Positions 7,897-15,422 are shown, numbered from the stretch's first letter. The stretch: 47,684 bases of DNA from Candidatus Treponema merdequi (GCA_018064525.1 JAGHVB010000069.1:1-47684); one strand, 5' to 3'. The notes: generated from the sequence alone by a model not told the origin. Program-made: numbers and translations.

Positions 7897-8517
7897 TTAT
7901 TCCTCGAATAAAGCATCTAAAGCTGCAATTGCTCTGTCTCCTGAAGAACATTCAATATTATTTGTAAAAGTTGAAAGCATATACAAAGGTGTAAGGTCAA
8001 ATATACATTGTGAACCATCAATAATCTTACCGTCTTTGAATTCTGTTTTAAGATAAATAACATTACCAATTGTACAGTCAAAGAATTTTTCACCAAACTG
8101 CATGGCATTAAGAATTAGGATTGGAAGCGTACGGATTCCAAAAGTTATATCAGCATAAAGTTCTGCACCTTCTGTAAAGTTGTTTACGAGTTTCTTGTAT
8201 AATTCCTTGTATTTAGCTTTGTCATTAATAAATTCTGATGTAATAATCTCATATGAAATATTTGCACCTGCTGTATTGAAACTGTTCAATTCATCAATAA
8301 AAAGTTGTGCATTTTTCTTACCAGCCTGAGCACCGGCATTTGTCTCTAAAAGGACAACTTTGATATTGTCATCTTTTTCGATGGACTGAGAGAGAACTGA
8401 GTTAATTGCATAATAAGTTTCTCCAGGATATTCAGTTAATGAATTATTCTCTACAGGGAAGTGCCTCTTTTCCATCTTATCAGCCATCATCAATGTTACA
8501 AATATTACTTTATCCAT
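7897..8517 (-). CDS. CARF-domain protein, Csx2/TM1812 (DxTHG) type, without effector domain
   Basis: The 206-aa product has the CARF hallmarks of the Csx2/TM1812 family: an N-terminal strand KVIFVTLM, YPGETYYAI (the family's Y.ATYY-like segment), VVLLET with small residues, then ADITFGIRTLPIL, which is the DxTHG..R.LP signature with Phe in place of His. An IYLK strand and the family's FDLTPLYML...GD end follow. Family members bind cyclic oligoadenylates or related ligands and usually carry a C-terminal HEPN RNase; here the protein stops after the CARF unit. AAGGAG lies 9 nt before the ATG. It sits between the 137-aa gene and the sigma-like gene. No CRISPR array or cas gene is visible, so the ligand source is unknown. 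Confidence 0.72.
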   Translation of the reverse strand: MDKVIFVTLMMADKMEKRHFPVENNSLTEYPGETYYAINSVLSQSIEKDDNIKVVLLETNAGAQAGKKNAQLFIDELNSFNTAGANISYEIITSEFINDKAKYKELYKKLVNNFTEGAELYADITFGIRTLPILILNAMQFGEKFFDCTIGNVIYLKTEFKDGKIIDGSQCIFDLTPLYMLSTFTNNIECSSGDRAIAALDALFEE

Positions 8518-8530
8518 TTCTATTTACTCC

Positions 8531-8944
8531 TTATGCAGCACACCAGTCACAACATTTTCTACTCTTGTAGAACTCGTATTCTGGATCATCATTGTATTTA
8601 TTACGAAGATTATGCTTTTTTGTACGTTTTACAGGTTCTTCTTCAAAGCGTGTTTCCTGAAAAATCTGATCCTGTATCTCGCAAATACAGTCTCTCTGTT
8701 CCTGTACATTATAGCATGAAAAATATGAAATTTCCCTATTGTGATCGAAATGTGTCTGGAATGTTTCATAATCCAATTCAACTACAGAAAGAATTGCATC
8801 TTTATGGTCATGTTTTACACGAGGACAGGATCTTGCTTTTTGAGCAGCCTCCTTTCCATTTTCTGCTTTAAGATAAACATTACCTTTGTAGTATTTGTTC
8901 TTTCCAACATGTCCAAATTTCACAGTTACTTCGTAATATTTCAT
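8531..8944 (-). CDS. hypothetical 137-aa protein leading the CARF operon
   Basis: A small basic protein. Residues 1-60 form an apparent alpha/beta domain (YYEVTVKFGHVG, then VYLKAENGKEAAQKAR, then an HDHKDAI segment). The second half is charged and ends in CCDWC. I do not recognise the family. The last five residues and the N-terminal histidines could bind metal. It has AGAGGAG about 6 nt before the ATG, and the promoter-like motif ends directly upstream. The CARF gene begins 13 bp after its stop, so it is the first gene of a three-gene operon. Confidence 0.6.
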   Translation of the reverse strand: MKYYEVTVKFGHVGKNKYYKGNVYLKAENGKEAAQKARSCPRVKHDHKDAILSVVELDYETFQTHFDHNREISYFSCYNVQEQRDCICEIQDQIFQETRFEEEPVKRTKKHNLRNKYNDDPEYEFYKSRKCCDWCAA

Positions 8945-8960
8945 AGTTTTTCTCCTCTTA

Positions 8961-9013
8961 TATTTCGTTTATATATATAGGGAGGGATGAAATATTTTGA
9001 AAGTTTCCAAAAT
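8961..9013 (-). promoter_or_regulatory. island-specific promoter-like motif, copy 2
   Basis: Minus-strand order: ATTTTGGAAACTT (9001-9013), TATATATA (8972-8979), TAAACGAAATA (8961-8971), then AGAGGAG and the ATG at 8944. It matches copy 1 block for block while the sequence between blocks is unrelated, which argues for functional conservation rather than recent duplication. It lies in the divergent spacer shared with the plus-strand gene starting at 9075, whose own TATAAT is at about 9050. Confidence 0.6.
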
Positions 9014-9074
9014 ATTTAAAAAATGCAACATTTTGTAAAAAAGTCAGTATATAATGGGAGTATAGGGGTTGTGT

Positions 9075-9971
9075 ATGTCTACTTGGCGTGATATTTGGCG
9101 ATATGGTGTCATTGCAAACAGATTGTTTGCTGAAAATGAAGAACAGGGCAAAACTGCATTCGATAAACTTAGTAAAGTATATGATAAGCCAGAGAAAGAC
9201 GGGAAAGATCGCCGGGATGGTATGATACGATATATTCTTGGGGAAGCACATGAATATAAGTATAAGAAAACAAATGATATAAAATACAAAAACAATGCTC
9301 TGGAATTTTATAAAGAAGCTGAGAATTTGTTTCCTGTTGATCATTGGAAAGAAGTTGCCAGAAAGACTTATACAAGACTTGATACAAGTACATCTGCTGA
9401 AAATTTCTTTAACATCAAAAATGATTCACCTTGTGAAAAAGTTAAGATATATTTTGAAAATCTTCTTTGGTATGGTTTTCAGAAAACATATGATTTTGTG
9501 TATTTGAACGATTTTGCAAGATATATATGTTTATCAGCATTATCAAGGGGATCTTCGGAATGGCCTCTTTCATTAGTAGACTTCAGAACTGTTCTAGAAC
9601 TTGAAATCAAACAATGTTTTCCATATGTTATAGATGAGTTTACTAAAGATAATAAATATTCCTTGTTTAAGACAATTCAAAAGTTATCTGATTACGGATT
9701 AATTACCCCAGGAGAAGAGAAAGCATTTACAAATATTCGAATGGCTGGAAATATTGCTGCTCATGAATTATATGCTGATGATAATTATAAGTTGGAAAAT
9801 ATACAGCAGTTTATTAATGTTCTTGAGTCTTTTAATAAATACAGACAATCAAACTCAATTGAAGAAAAAAAGCAAAGAAAATATCCTCTTTGCCAAATTA
9901 CTTTAGATAAGCTAATTTCATACCTTGATAAAGAGAAAGAATCATTATTAGAAAAGAACTACTATGATTAA
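9075..9971 (+). CDS. DUF4145/HEPN-like domain protein
   Basis: A 299-aa cytoplasmic protein. The C-terminal third contains LSDYGLITPGEEKAF followed by IRMAGNIAAHE (about residues 217-240), the pattern of DUF4145-type HEPN-like domains found in restriction and defence-associated proteins. The N-terminal half has TPR-like helical repeats (ILGEAHEYKY..., ALEFYKEAENLFP). I chose ATG 9075, 6 nt after AGGGG, over a TTG at 9069 that would touch the ribosome site. It is divergently transcribed from the CARF operon across a 130-bp spacer. The HEPN-like end might provide the RNase/toxin function missing from the CARF protein, but the R-x4-6-H motif of active HEPN RNases is not evident. Confidence 0.6.
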   Translation: MSTWRDIWRYGVIANRLFAENEEQGKTAFDKLSKVYDKPEKDGKDRRDGMIRYILGEAHEYKYKKTNDIKYKNNALEFYKEAENLFPVDHWKEVARKTYTRLDTSTSAENFFNIKNDSPCEKVKIYFENLLWYGFQKTYDFVYLNDFARYICLSALSRGSSEWPLSLVDFRTVLELEIKQCFPYVIDEFTKDNKYSLFKTIQKLSDYGLITPGEEKAFTNIRMAGNIAAHELYADDNYKLENIQQFINVLESFNKYRQSNSIEEKKQRKYPLCQITLDKLISYLDKEKESLLEKNYYD

Positions 9972-10084
9972 AATTAAGTAAGTGTTTTTTTTGAATTTGT
10001 GCGGTTTTAAAAGATTTGCCTCTAAAAAAGATAGCCGTAAAAAAACAACATTCATCTTTTATAGTATAGGAGACTTAGTAAACT

Positions 10085-10504
10085 ATGAAAACAATCTATT
10101 TGATTTCATGTTGCAAAGAAAAATTAGACTACCCTGCCCCTGCAGAAAAACTTTATCAAAGCACTGGCTTTAAAAAAAGTCTTGCTTATTCTAGAAGCCA
10201 AAAACCAGATGCAATTTATATTCTTTCTGCAAAACATCATGTAGTTAAACTAGATGACATTATCGCACCTTATGATGTATGTTTGTCAGACCAGACCCCA
10301 TCATATAGAAGGGACTGGAAAAATCAAGTATTAAAAGATTTATCAGAAGTTTCAGATTTGAAAAAAGATAAATTTGTAATACTTGCCACCATAGATTACT
10401 ATCAGGATTTTATTTCAGAATTATCCAATTATGAATTGCCTCTGAAAAATCTTGAACATGACGAATTCATTAACTGGTACAATATGAATACACAAAAAAT
10501 ATAA
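10085..10504 (+). CDS. DUF6884-like protein, second copy
   Basis: A 139-aa paralogue of the protein encoded at 6323-6922, sharing its first 14 residues almost exactly (MKTIYLISCCKEKL) and then the LYQSTGFKKSLA, ILSAKHHVVKL and APYDVCLSDQT blocks. It lacks the C-terminal zinc finger of the other copy. TAGGAG lies 11 nt upstream of the ATG, and TATAGT just before that is a plausible -10 box. It stands alone on the plus strand, 113 bp after the DUF4145-like gene, and marks the right end of the accessory island. Confidence 0.7.
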   Translation: MKTIYLISCCKEKLDYPAPAEKLYQSTGFKKSLAYSRSQKPDAIYILSAKHHVVKLDDIIAPYDVCLSDQTPSYRRDWKNQVLKDLSEVSDLKKDKFVILATIDYYQDFISELSNYELPLKNLEHDEFINWYNMNTQKI

Positions 10505-10584
10505 ATTCTGTTTACAGTATGTGGATCAACCAATTTGTCATCAGATAATCTCTTGTTCGAAAAGTCCAAAAAAATTAAGTTGAA

Positions 10585-11661
10585 TTATTTTTTTCTTTCT
10601 TCCCAAATTTTTTCGAGGATTTCTAATCCCTTATGTACATCCTGTCCCAAAATTTCCTGAGTTTTTGCAAATTGATATTTTTGATGGAATAAATCCTGCA
10701 TTTTCAAAAAATCTTTTCTTCCATGTTTTGCCATAAACAAAGCCTGAGCCTTCGCTGCCGCTGCACCATCATTTCCTTCAACATAAAAACCAAGTTTACA
10801 AAATTCAATTTCTGAACATTCGTAACAGCCTTCCAAACCTTTTGACTTACAGCACACAACATTCGCACATTTTCTATCCGGGGAACAGGTAGCAAAACTG
10901 CAGCAATTATATTCCGTACGGCAGGAACCACACCACTCGCTCAAAAAACAGTGATTACAGGAAAACCCGCAATATGCAACCGGATTAACACCAGCTCTCG
11001 CCTGTTTACATAATTTATTTTTTATACGGCGCATTTCTTCTACGTGCATAATCCAGTGCCGGCTTAATGGCATTTTTATTAAACCGGCAACATTTTTTTT
11101 ACACCAGAAATCAATTAACCAATACGCTTCATCCGAATGACTGACTGAACCAGTTTCTTCAATTCGTCTTTTATCTTCTTCTGAAAAAGTTCGTTTTAAA
11201 TCTTTATATTCAATTTTTTTAAGCATTTCATTTGTAGAATTTTTTACCGCAACAGCATAATTATAAAGTTCTTTTATATTTAACGGTTTTGAAAATTCAA
11301 CAAATTCATTTCCATTTAATTCATTTGCAGTTGTAATAATTTTGCTTTGATTTTTTTTCTGCCAGCGTGCTTTAAAGAACTCCTGTTCATCATTCAGAAT
11401 AAGATTATGAATTACAATATCTTCAATTCTAAACGTATGCCATATCAAAAAAGCCAAAGTTCTTTCATTCACAAGTTCAGAAAAAGCTTTTTCTGGAATT
11501 CCATTTATAATCTCTGAAATTTGTGTAAAAACAATTTCTCTTAATTCAATTAAACACTTTATTCCATCTGCAAAAGTAGATTCAGCAGAAATTAATCGCT
11601 GCATCTTTTTATTTCTTTCTGACCACTCTTTATCCATATAAAAACACCATTCATAACCCAT
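10585..11661 (-). CDS. DinB-like and DUF3795 fusion protein
   Basis: A 358-aa protein with two parts. Residues about 20-215 form a helical DinB-like bundle (including WHTFRIEDIVIH and a later SRHWIMHVEEM helix, whose histidines fit a DinB metal triad). Residues about 228-295 are cysteine-rich (CGFSCNHC...CGSCR...CC...C...CYECSEIEFC), as in DUF3795 proteins. DinB-fold proteins are often thiol- or metal-dependent transferases; DUF3795 is presumed to bind metal. The function of the fusion is unknown. The ribosome site before ATG 11661 is weak. The gene is monocistronic and convergent with the DUF6884-like gene. Confidence 0.7.
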   Translation of the reverse strand: MGYEWCFYMDKEWSERNKKMQRLISAESTFADGIKCLIELREIVFTQISEIINGIPEKAFSELVNERTLAFLIWHTFRIEDIVIHNLILNDEQEFFKARWQKKNQSKIITTANELNGNEFVEFSKPLNIKELYNYAVAVKNSTNEMLKKIEYKDLKRTFSEEDKRRIEETGSVSHSDEAYWLIDFWCKKNVAGLIKMPLSRHWIMHVEEMRRIKNKLCKQARAGVNPVAYCGFSCNHCFLSEWCGSCRTEYNCCSFATCSPDRKCANVVCCKSKGLEGCYECSEIEFCKLGFYVEGNDGAAAAKAQALFMAKHGRKDFLKMQDLFHQKYQFAKTQEILGQDVHKGLEILEKIWEERKK

Positions 11662-11784
11662 ATTTTTTAGATAGTTCTCACGACATTTTCGGTAAGTATT
11701 TTTCTTTTTTATTCTGCAACTTCAAGTTGCACAATTTTACGAAAAAGCAATTGCGGGTTATTAGTCATACTTTTATTTGTATGC

Positions 11785-11809
11785 TATATTCATTTTATCA
11801 ACGCGTTGA
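11785..11809 (+). promoter_or_regulatory. promoter and palindromic operator of the XRE regulator
   Basis: A -10-like TATATT at about 11785 is followed at the expected start site by the perfect 12-bp palindrome TCAACGCGTTGA (11798-11809), which sits in a wider symmetrical A/T frame. A palindrome over the transcription start of a gene for a helix-turn-helix protein is a typical autoregulatory operator. The ribosome site TAGGAG follows before ATG 11842. Confidence 0.5.
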
Positions 11810-11841
11810 AAATAAAACAACAATATTAGGAGTTTAACTTT

Positions 11842-12516
11842 ATGAGTTTTGGAAAAAATCTTCAGTATTTACGCAGATTGTATAGAAATCTTACACAAGA
11901 AGATCTGGCAGAAAAACTGGATGTGAGCCGTCAGACTGTTTCTAAATGGGAAACTGATGAAGCAATGCCGGAAATGGAAAAAGCTCTTGAACTTTGCAAA
12001 ATATTCAACTGCACGCTGGATAATCTTTTTAGAGATGAAATGTCTGTTCCAGATGAAAAATATTCCAACCAACGAATTGAAATGGTAAAAGGATTTCGTT
12101 ATATAACGCATACAGTTTTGAGCACAGATCCAGAAGGAGATGCTTTAAACAGAATTTACAAATATGCAAAAGAGATCGGCATTGAAAATCCTAAAGTTAT
12201 AGGCTGGGACTTTCCTTTTCTTTCGCAGGAACAGATTAATATTTACCACATGCACGGTTACACAGCTGCCCTTGTTTTGCCGGAAGTAATTGAACCTGCA
12301 GACAAAGAGCTGGAAATACATCAGCAAAGTGACCATAAATACGCAGCAATCCACATTGAGCGGCCTTTTGAAAATCCATTTGTTACAATTCCCGGCGCAT
12401 ACCGGACTTTAATGGATTACATGAAAGTAAACGGTTGGGAACATGAACAAAAAAATGTAATTTCATGCTTCGAAACAGACGGCGAAAGTATGGATGTTTA
12501 TGTCGCTTGTAAATAA
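11842..12516 (+). CDS. XRE-family regulator with GyrI-like effector domain
   Basis: A 224-aa protein with an N-terminal helix-turn-helix of the Cro/CI type (LTQEDLAEKLDVSRQTVSKWE, about residues 17-37). A C-terminal domain of about 140 aa follows, with the GyrI/AraC-effector-like pattern (strands around VIGWDFPF and YAAIHIERPFENPF, ending YMKVNGW...F.TDGESMDVYVACK). Such proteins sense small hydrophobic or cationic ligands and act on nearby promoters. No efflux pump or enzyme gene follows it on this strand, so its regulon is not evident; a palindromic site precedes its own gene. Confidence 0.8.
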   Translation: MSFGKNLQYLRRLYRNLTQEDLAEKLDVSRQTVSKWETDEAMPEMEKALELCKIFNCTLDNLFRDEMSVPDEKYSNQRIEMVKGFRYITHTVLSTDPEGDALNRIYKYAKEIGIENPKVIGWDFPFLSQEQINIYHMHGYTAALVLPEVIEPADKELEIHQQSDHKYAAIHIERPFENPFVTIPGAYRTLMDYMKVNGWEHEQKNVISCFETDGESMDVYVACK

Positions 12517-12574
12517 ATTTCTGTGAAATCGGGGAGTCCTACTGGGGCTTCCCATTGATATTCAGAAAAAATTT

Positions 12575-12937
12575 TTAAACAGGTGTTCCCACTTCAATCA
12601 GATTTCCATCAGGATCATAAAAGCGGACAACTTTCTGTCCCCAACTGTGAGTCATAAGATGATTATCATAAACAGTTTCCGGATATAAGCTTTCAAGTTT
12701 TTGAACAAATCCTTCAATGTCAGATTCTTCAAAATATAATTCGGTTGAGTTATTCTGTTGAATAATTTTTTTCCCTGTGAACTTTTCCCAATATTTTGAC
12801 TCCTGCATAAATAACCCGCCTGACAGTTCCATGTTTCCATCATTGTCCTGAATGAGTTCAAATCCAAATAAATCCTTATAAAACTTTAAGGCTGATTTAC
12901 AGTCTTTTACTACGATTAATGTTCCTTTTAATTTCAT
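12575..12937 (-). CDS. VOC-family (glyoxalase/bleomycin-resistance fold) protein
   Basis: A single 120-aa vicinal-oxygen-chelate unit: LIVVKDCKSALKFYKDLFGFEL at the N-terminus, ELYFEESDIEGFVQKLE in the middle and the closing VVRFYDPDGNLIEVGTPV. Glutamate (Glu116) and the usual metal-site positions are present, but the substrate cannot be told from the sequence. The first gene upstream (67 aa) ends 1 bp before it, so the two probably form a small operon. The family includes glyoxalases, dioxygenases and antibiotic-binding proteins. Confidence 0.85.
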   Translation of the reverse strand: MKLKGTLIVVKDCKSALKFYKDLFGFELIQDNDGNMELSGGLFMQESKYWEKFTGKKIIQQNNSTELYFEESDIEGFVQKLESLYPETVYDNHLMTHSWGQKVVRFYDPDGNLIEVGTPV

Positions 12938-12938
12938 A

Positions 12939-13142
12939 TTAACTTTTTACAAACTCCACACATTTTTCTTTCATGTGAATTTTCTTTACCTGCCAGCCGT
13001 ATTCCAGAAGTTCTTTTTTATATGTCAGAAAAGAATGATCCAGAGGAACGCCGGCAATGTTTTTGATTTCGTCGTATGTTAGTTTGAGTGTTCCACTACT
13101 CTGCTCTTTTATGTATTCCCAAAGGGTTTGGTATTTGCTCAT
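12939..13142 (-). CDS. small DUF7662-like protein
   Basis: A 67-aa protein with the layout of a short wHTH-like family resembling DUF7662: YQTLWEYIKEQ, then LKLTYDEIKNIAGVPLDHSFLTYKKEL, then GWQVKKI...CVEFVK. The family has no known function to me; it may bind nucleic acid. It directly precedes the VOC gene and is likely co-transcribed. The 186 bp upstream of it (13143-13328) contain no gene that I can support. Confidence 0.6.
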   Translation of the reverse strand: MSKYQTLWEYIKEQSSGTLKLTYDEIKNIAGVPLDHSFLTYKKELLEYGWQVKKIHMKEKCVEFVKS

Positions 13143-13328
13143 ATCTATTCTACAGTTGAAAAATTGAAATTATTTTTTTGTTTCTGATCTAAATATACAT
13201 TCAATATAAAATGAATCAGGAACAAAATCAACTTTTTTGGAAAAAAGTTATATAGCAAAAGAATTAAGCAGAATGTGAAAAGCTTACTACATAGACAATA
13301 AACTGACACCCAAAATCCGCTGTTCACT

Positions 13329-13586
13329 TCACTTTTCGCTCACTCTCTTTATCTCTCTATAAAACTTCGCCTCCCAGAAACATTCTCTGCTCTCTCTGTC
13401 AAACAATGGCTGCTTTGTCAAATGCCATGTACCGCAGTCCCTACAGAAATATTTTCTTTTCGGAATATCTTTTCGCCCGAGATGATCAGTTGCTCTGTGT
13501 CTTCTGCATAAATTAATTGCTCTTCCGGCATCGCGTTCGTTGTAACATCTCTTTCCACTGCTTTCACAAATTAAAAATCTATCCAT
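13329..13586 (-). CDS. small cysteine-containing protein, unknown
   Basis: About 85 aa. Features are an N-terminal CESSGKRCYNERDAGRAI segment and a central YFCRDCGTWHLT motif that looks like a zinc knuckle with a following His. Similar short proteins occur in phages and accessory DNA. The longest frame begins at 13610, but GGAGG lies inside it. The ATG at 13586 (7 nt after GGAGG), or the adjacent one at 13589, is the more likely start. Monocistronic, function unknown. Confidence 0.6.
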   Translation of the reverse strand: MDRFLICESSGKRCYNERDAGRAINLCRRHRATDHLGRKDIPKRKYFCRDCGTWHLTKQPLFDRESRECFWEAKFYREIKRVSEK

Positions 13587-13717
13587 CATCAATCCTCCAT
13601 TCACCTTCATTCTAACACCACATTATTCCCACGCTTGGGAATAAACCGCAATTTTTCACCTGTTTTTCTCCGCATCTTATCCAAAATCTCCTCCTACCCC
13701 AATTCTTATTTTTCCGC

Positions 13718-13723
13718 TATAAT
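13718..13723 (+). promoter_or_regulatory. -10 box of the GH3 gene, 6 nt before the start codon
   Basis: A consensus TATAAT ends 6 nt before ATG 13730, and no Shine-Dalgarno sequence lies in between. Transcription starting 7 nt after the box would begin at the start codon itself, so the mRNA is probably leaderless. A -35 match is poor. Confidence 0.55.
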
Positions 13724-13729
13724 ACTCTT

Positions 13730-15088
13730 ATGAAAAACATCGCCGTCCTTGCATTGACATTTCTTCTTCTCACTTCCTGCAAAAGCACAAACCAGAATTC
13801 AAAAACAAATTCCGTTTTTGATTCCGATGTCAAAAAAATTGTAAGCGCAATGACACTCCGCGAAAAAATCGGTCAGGTACTTCTTGTAAACTTTCGTTTT
13901 TTTGATGTTAATGAGTGGAATTTTCCTCACGGCGATTTAATCGAATACGAAGATATCAACGGAAAAAAATATAATGTCGTTGCAGTAGACAGACTCAACA
14001 ACACAATCACGACTGCAATAAAAAAATATCACATCGGAAACATCATTCTCTTTGCAGAAAATTTCAATTCCACAAAATCTGCAGTAAACTTAATTTCAAA
14101 CATGCAGATTACTGCAACACATTCAGGTAATCTTCCGCTTATCATTTCTGTCGATCAGGAAGGCGGAAGGGTCAACAGATTTTTTCAGACGACAGTTTTT
14201 CCACCGGCAGCGGTAATTGGAATGACTGAAAAACCGGTACTTGCTTTTACAGAAGGTCAATTTCTTGCAGAGCAGTGTACTACATTTGGAATCAATCTCG
14301 ACTTTGCACCTGTCTGCGATGTCAATTCAAATCCAGAAAATCCGGTCATAGGTGACAGAAGTTTTTCATCTGTTCCAAAAACTGCAGCTCTTTTTTCTGC
14401 AGAACTTTCAAAAGGGCTCCGTTCAAAAAATGTAATCGCCTGTGCAAAACATTTTCCGGGACACGGTGACACAGACACTGACAGCCATCTAGGTCTTCCA
14501 ATAATCAAAAAATCTAAATCACAGTGGAACTTGTGCGAAGCAGTTCCATTTAAAAAAATTATTTCAGAAAATATTCCTGTAATCATGAGTGCGCACATCC
14601 AGTATCCGGCACTCGACAGTTCCAAGATTAAAGCAGAAAAAACAGGACGCATGATTGTGCGTCCTGCAACTCTTTCAAAAAAAATACTGACTGATTTACT
14701 TCGCGGTGAGCTCGGTTTTGAAGGAGTCATCTGCACTGATGCTCTCGACATGCGCGCCATTTCAAAAAACTTTACAGAAAGTCAGGCTGTAATCGAAGCG
14801 TTAAACGCAGGTGCCGACATGCTCTGCAATCCGATTCAGATTATTTCACAGAAAGATCTTTTGCGCCTCGAAGACCTTTATCAGAAAATTGAACTTGCAG
14901 TCAAAGACGGCTCTCTTTCAGAAGCCCGTCTCACAGAAGCTGCAATGAGAATCGTTCAGTTAAAAAAAGATTATGGAATTCTTTCAGCAATTTATACTCT
15001 TCCGACAAAAGAAGACATTTCAAACACACAGAAAATTCTTTCAGACAAAAAATACGCGAACTTCAAAAATTCCATTATCAAAAAATAA
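13730..15088 (+). CDS. beta-N-acetylhexosaminidase, glycoside hydrolase family 3 (NagZ-like lipoprotein)
   Basis: A 452-aa GH3 enzyme. The signal peptide ends in LLTSC (Cys17), so the protein is expected to be a lipoprotein. SVDQEGGRVNRF, the family motif KHFPGHGDTDTDSHLGLP (about 239-256) with the catalytic acid-base His, and the nucleophile region GVICTDALDM (Asp about 337) are all present. NagZ cleaves N-acetylglucosaminyl-anhydromuramyl peptides during cell-wall recycling. Gram-negative NagZ is cytoplasmic, whereas this exported form resembles the lipoprotein NagZ/LpqI-type enzymes. No recycling partners lie next to it. Confidence 0.9.
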   Translation: MKNIAVLALTFLLLTSCKSTNQNSKTNSVFDSDVKKIVSAMTLREKIGQVLLVNFRFFDVNEWNFPHGDLIEYEDINGKKYNVVAVDRLNNTITTAIKKYHIGNIILFAENFNSTKSAVNLISNMQITATHSGNLPLIISVDQEGGRVNRFFQTTVFPPAAVIGMTEKPVLAFTEGQFLAEQCTTFGINLDFAPVCDVNSNPENPVIGDRSFSSVPKTAALFSAELSKGLRSKNVIACAKHFPGHGDTDTDSHLGLPIIKKSKSQWNLCEAVPFKKIISENIPVIMSAHIQYPALDSSKIKAEKTGRMIVRPATLSKKILTDLLRGELGFEGVICTDALDMRAISKNFTESQAVIEALNAGADMLCNPIQIISQKDLLRLEDLYQKIELAVKDGSLSEARLTEAAMRIVQLKKDYGILSAIYTLPTKEDISNTQKILSDKKYANFKNSIIKK

Positions 15089-15250
15089 TTCCGCCACGCA
15101 ATTCTCAAGCTTCAAAAGTACATCTATTTTTATAAAAGTTTTTCGTATTCATCAACCGGAACTGGTTTACTGTAATAAAATCCCTCACAAGATTAACATT
15201 TCTATATTATCACGGTTTGGTGGAATTTTGAAAAAACTTCATCTTTTCGC

Positions 15251-15422
15251 CCCCACACAGAACTGTGAGTTTTTATAATTCTTATCCTTATTAATACTAA
15301 CATCCATCCCAGAGTCTGAGCGCGATAGCAAATAGGCTCAGAATGTATTTGCACTTCCGCTCAGACTCTGGGTAGGAAAATTATACCAATGATACAATTA
15401 ATAACTCACAGTCCTGTGTGGC
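15251..15422. repeat. 172-bp imperfect palindromic element, copy A
   Basis: This 412-bp gene-free stretch (15089-15500) contains nested inverted repeats. The outer arms CCACACAGAACTGTGAGTT (from 15253) and AACTCACAGTCCTGTGTGG (to 15421) differ at one base. The inner arms CCCAGAGTCTGAGCG (15308-15322) and CGCTCAGACTCTGGG (15358-15372) are perfect. The flanks of the arms are also partly complementary (TTCTTATCC...ACATCC against GGTAGGAAAATTATA). The element could fold into one long cruciform or RNA hairpin. No coding capacity or target duplication is obvious; it resembles a MITE or a large intergenic palindromic repeat. Confidence 0.7.

Noticed and set aside
13145..13327. 60-codon hydrophobic frame with a GTG start on the minus strand
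   Set aside because: AT-rich spacer, no ribosome site and a biased Leu/Phe/Asn composition; more likely chance.
14257..14760. 167-codon minus-strand frame inside the GH3 gene
   Set aside because: Lies wholly within the GH3 enzyme's conserved catalytic region on the other strand; a shadow frame.
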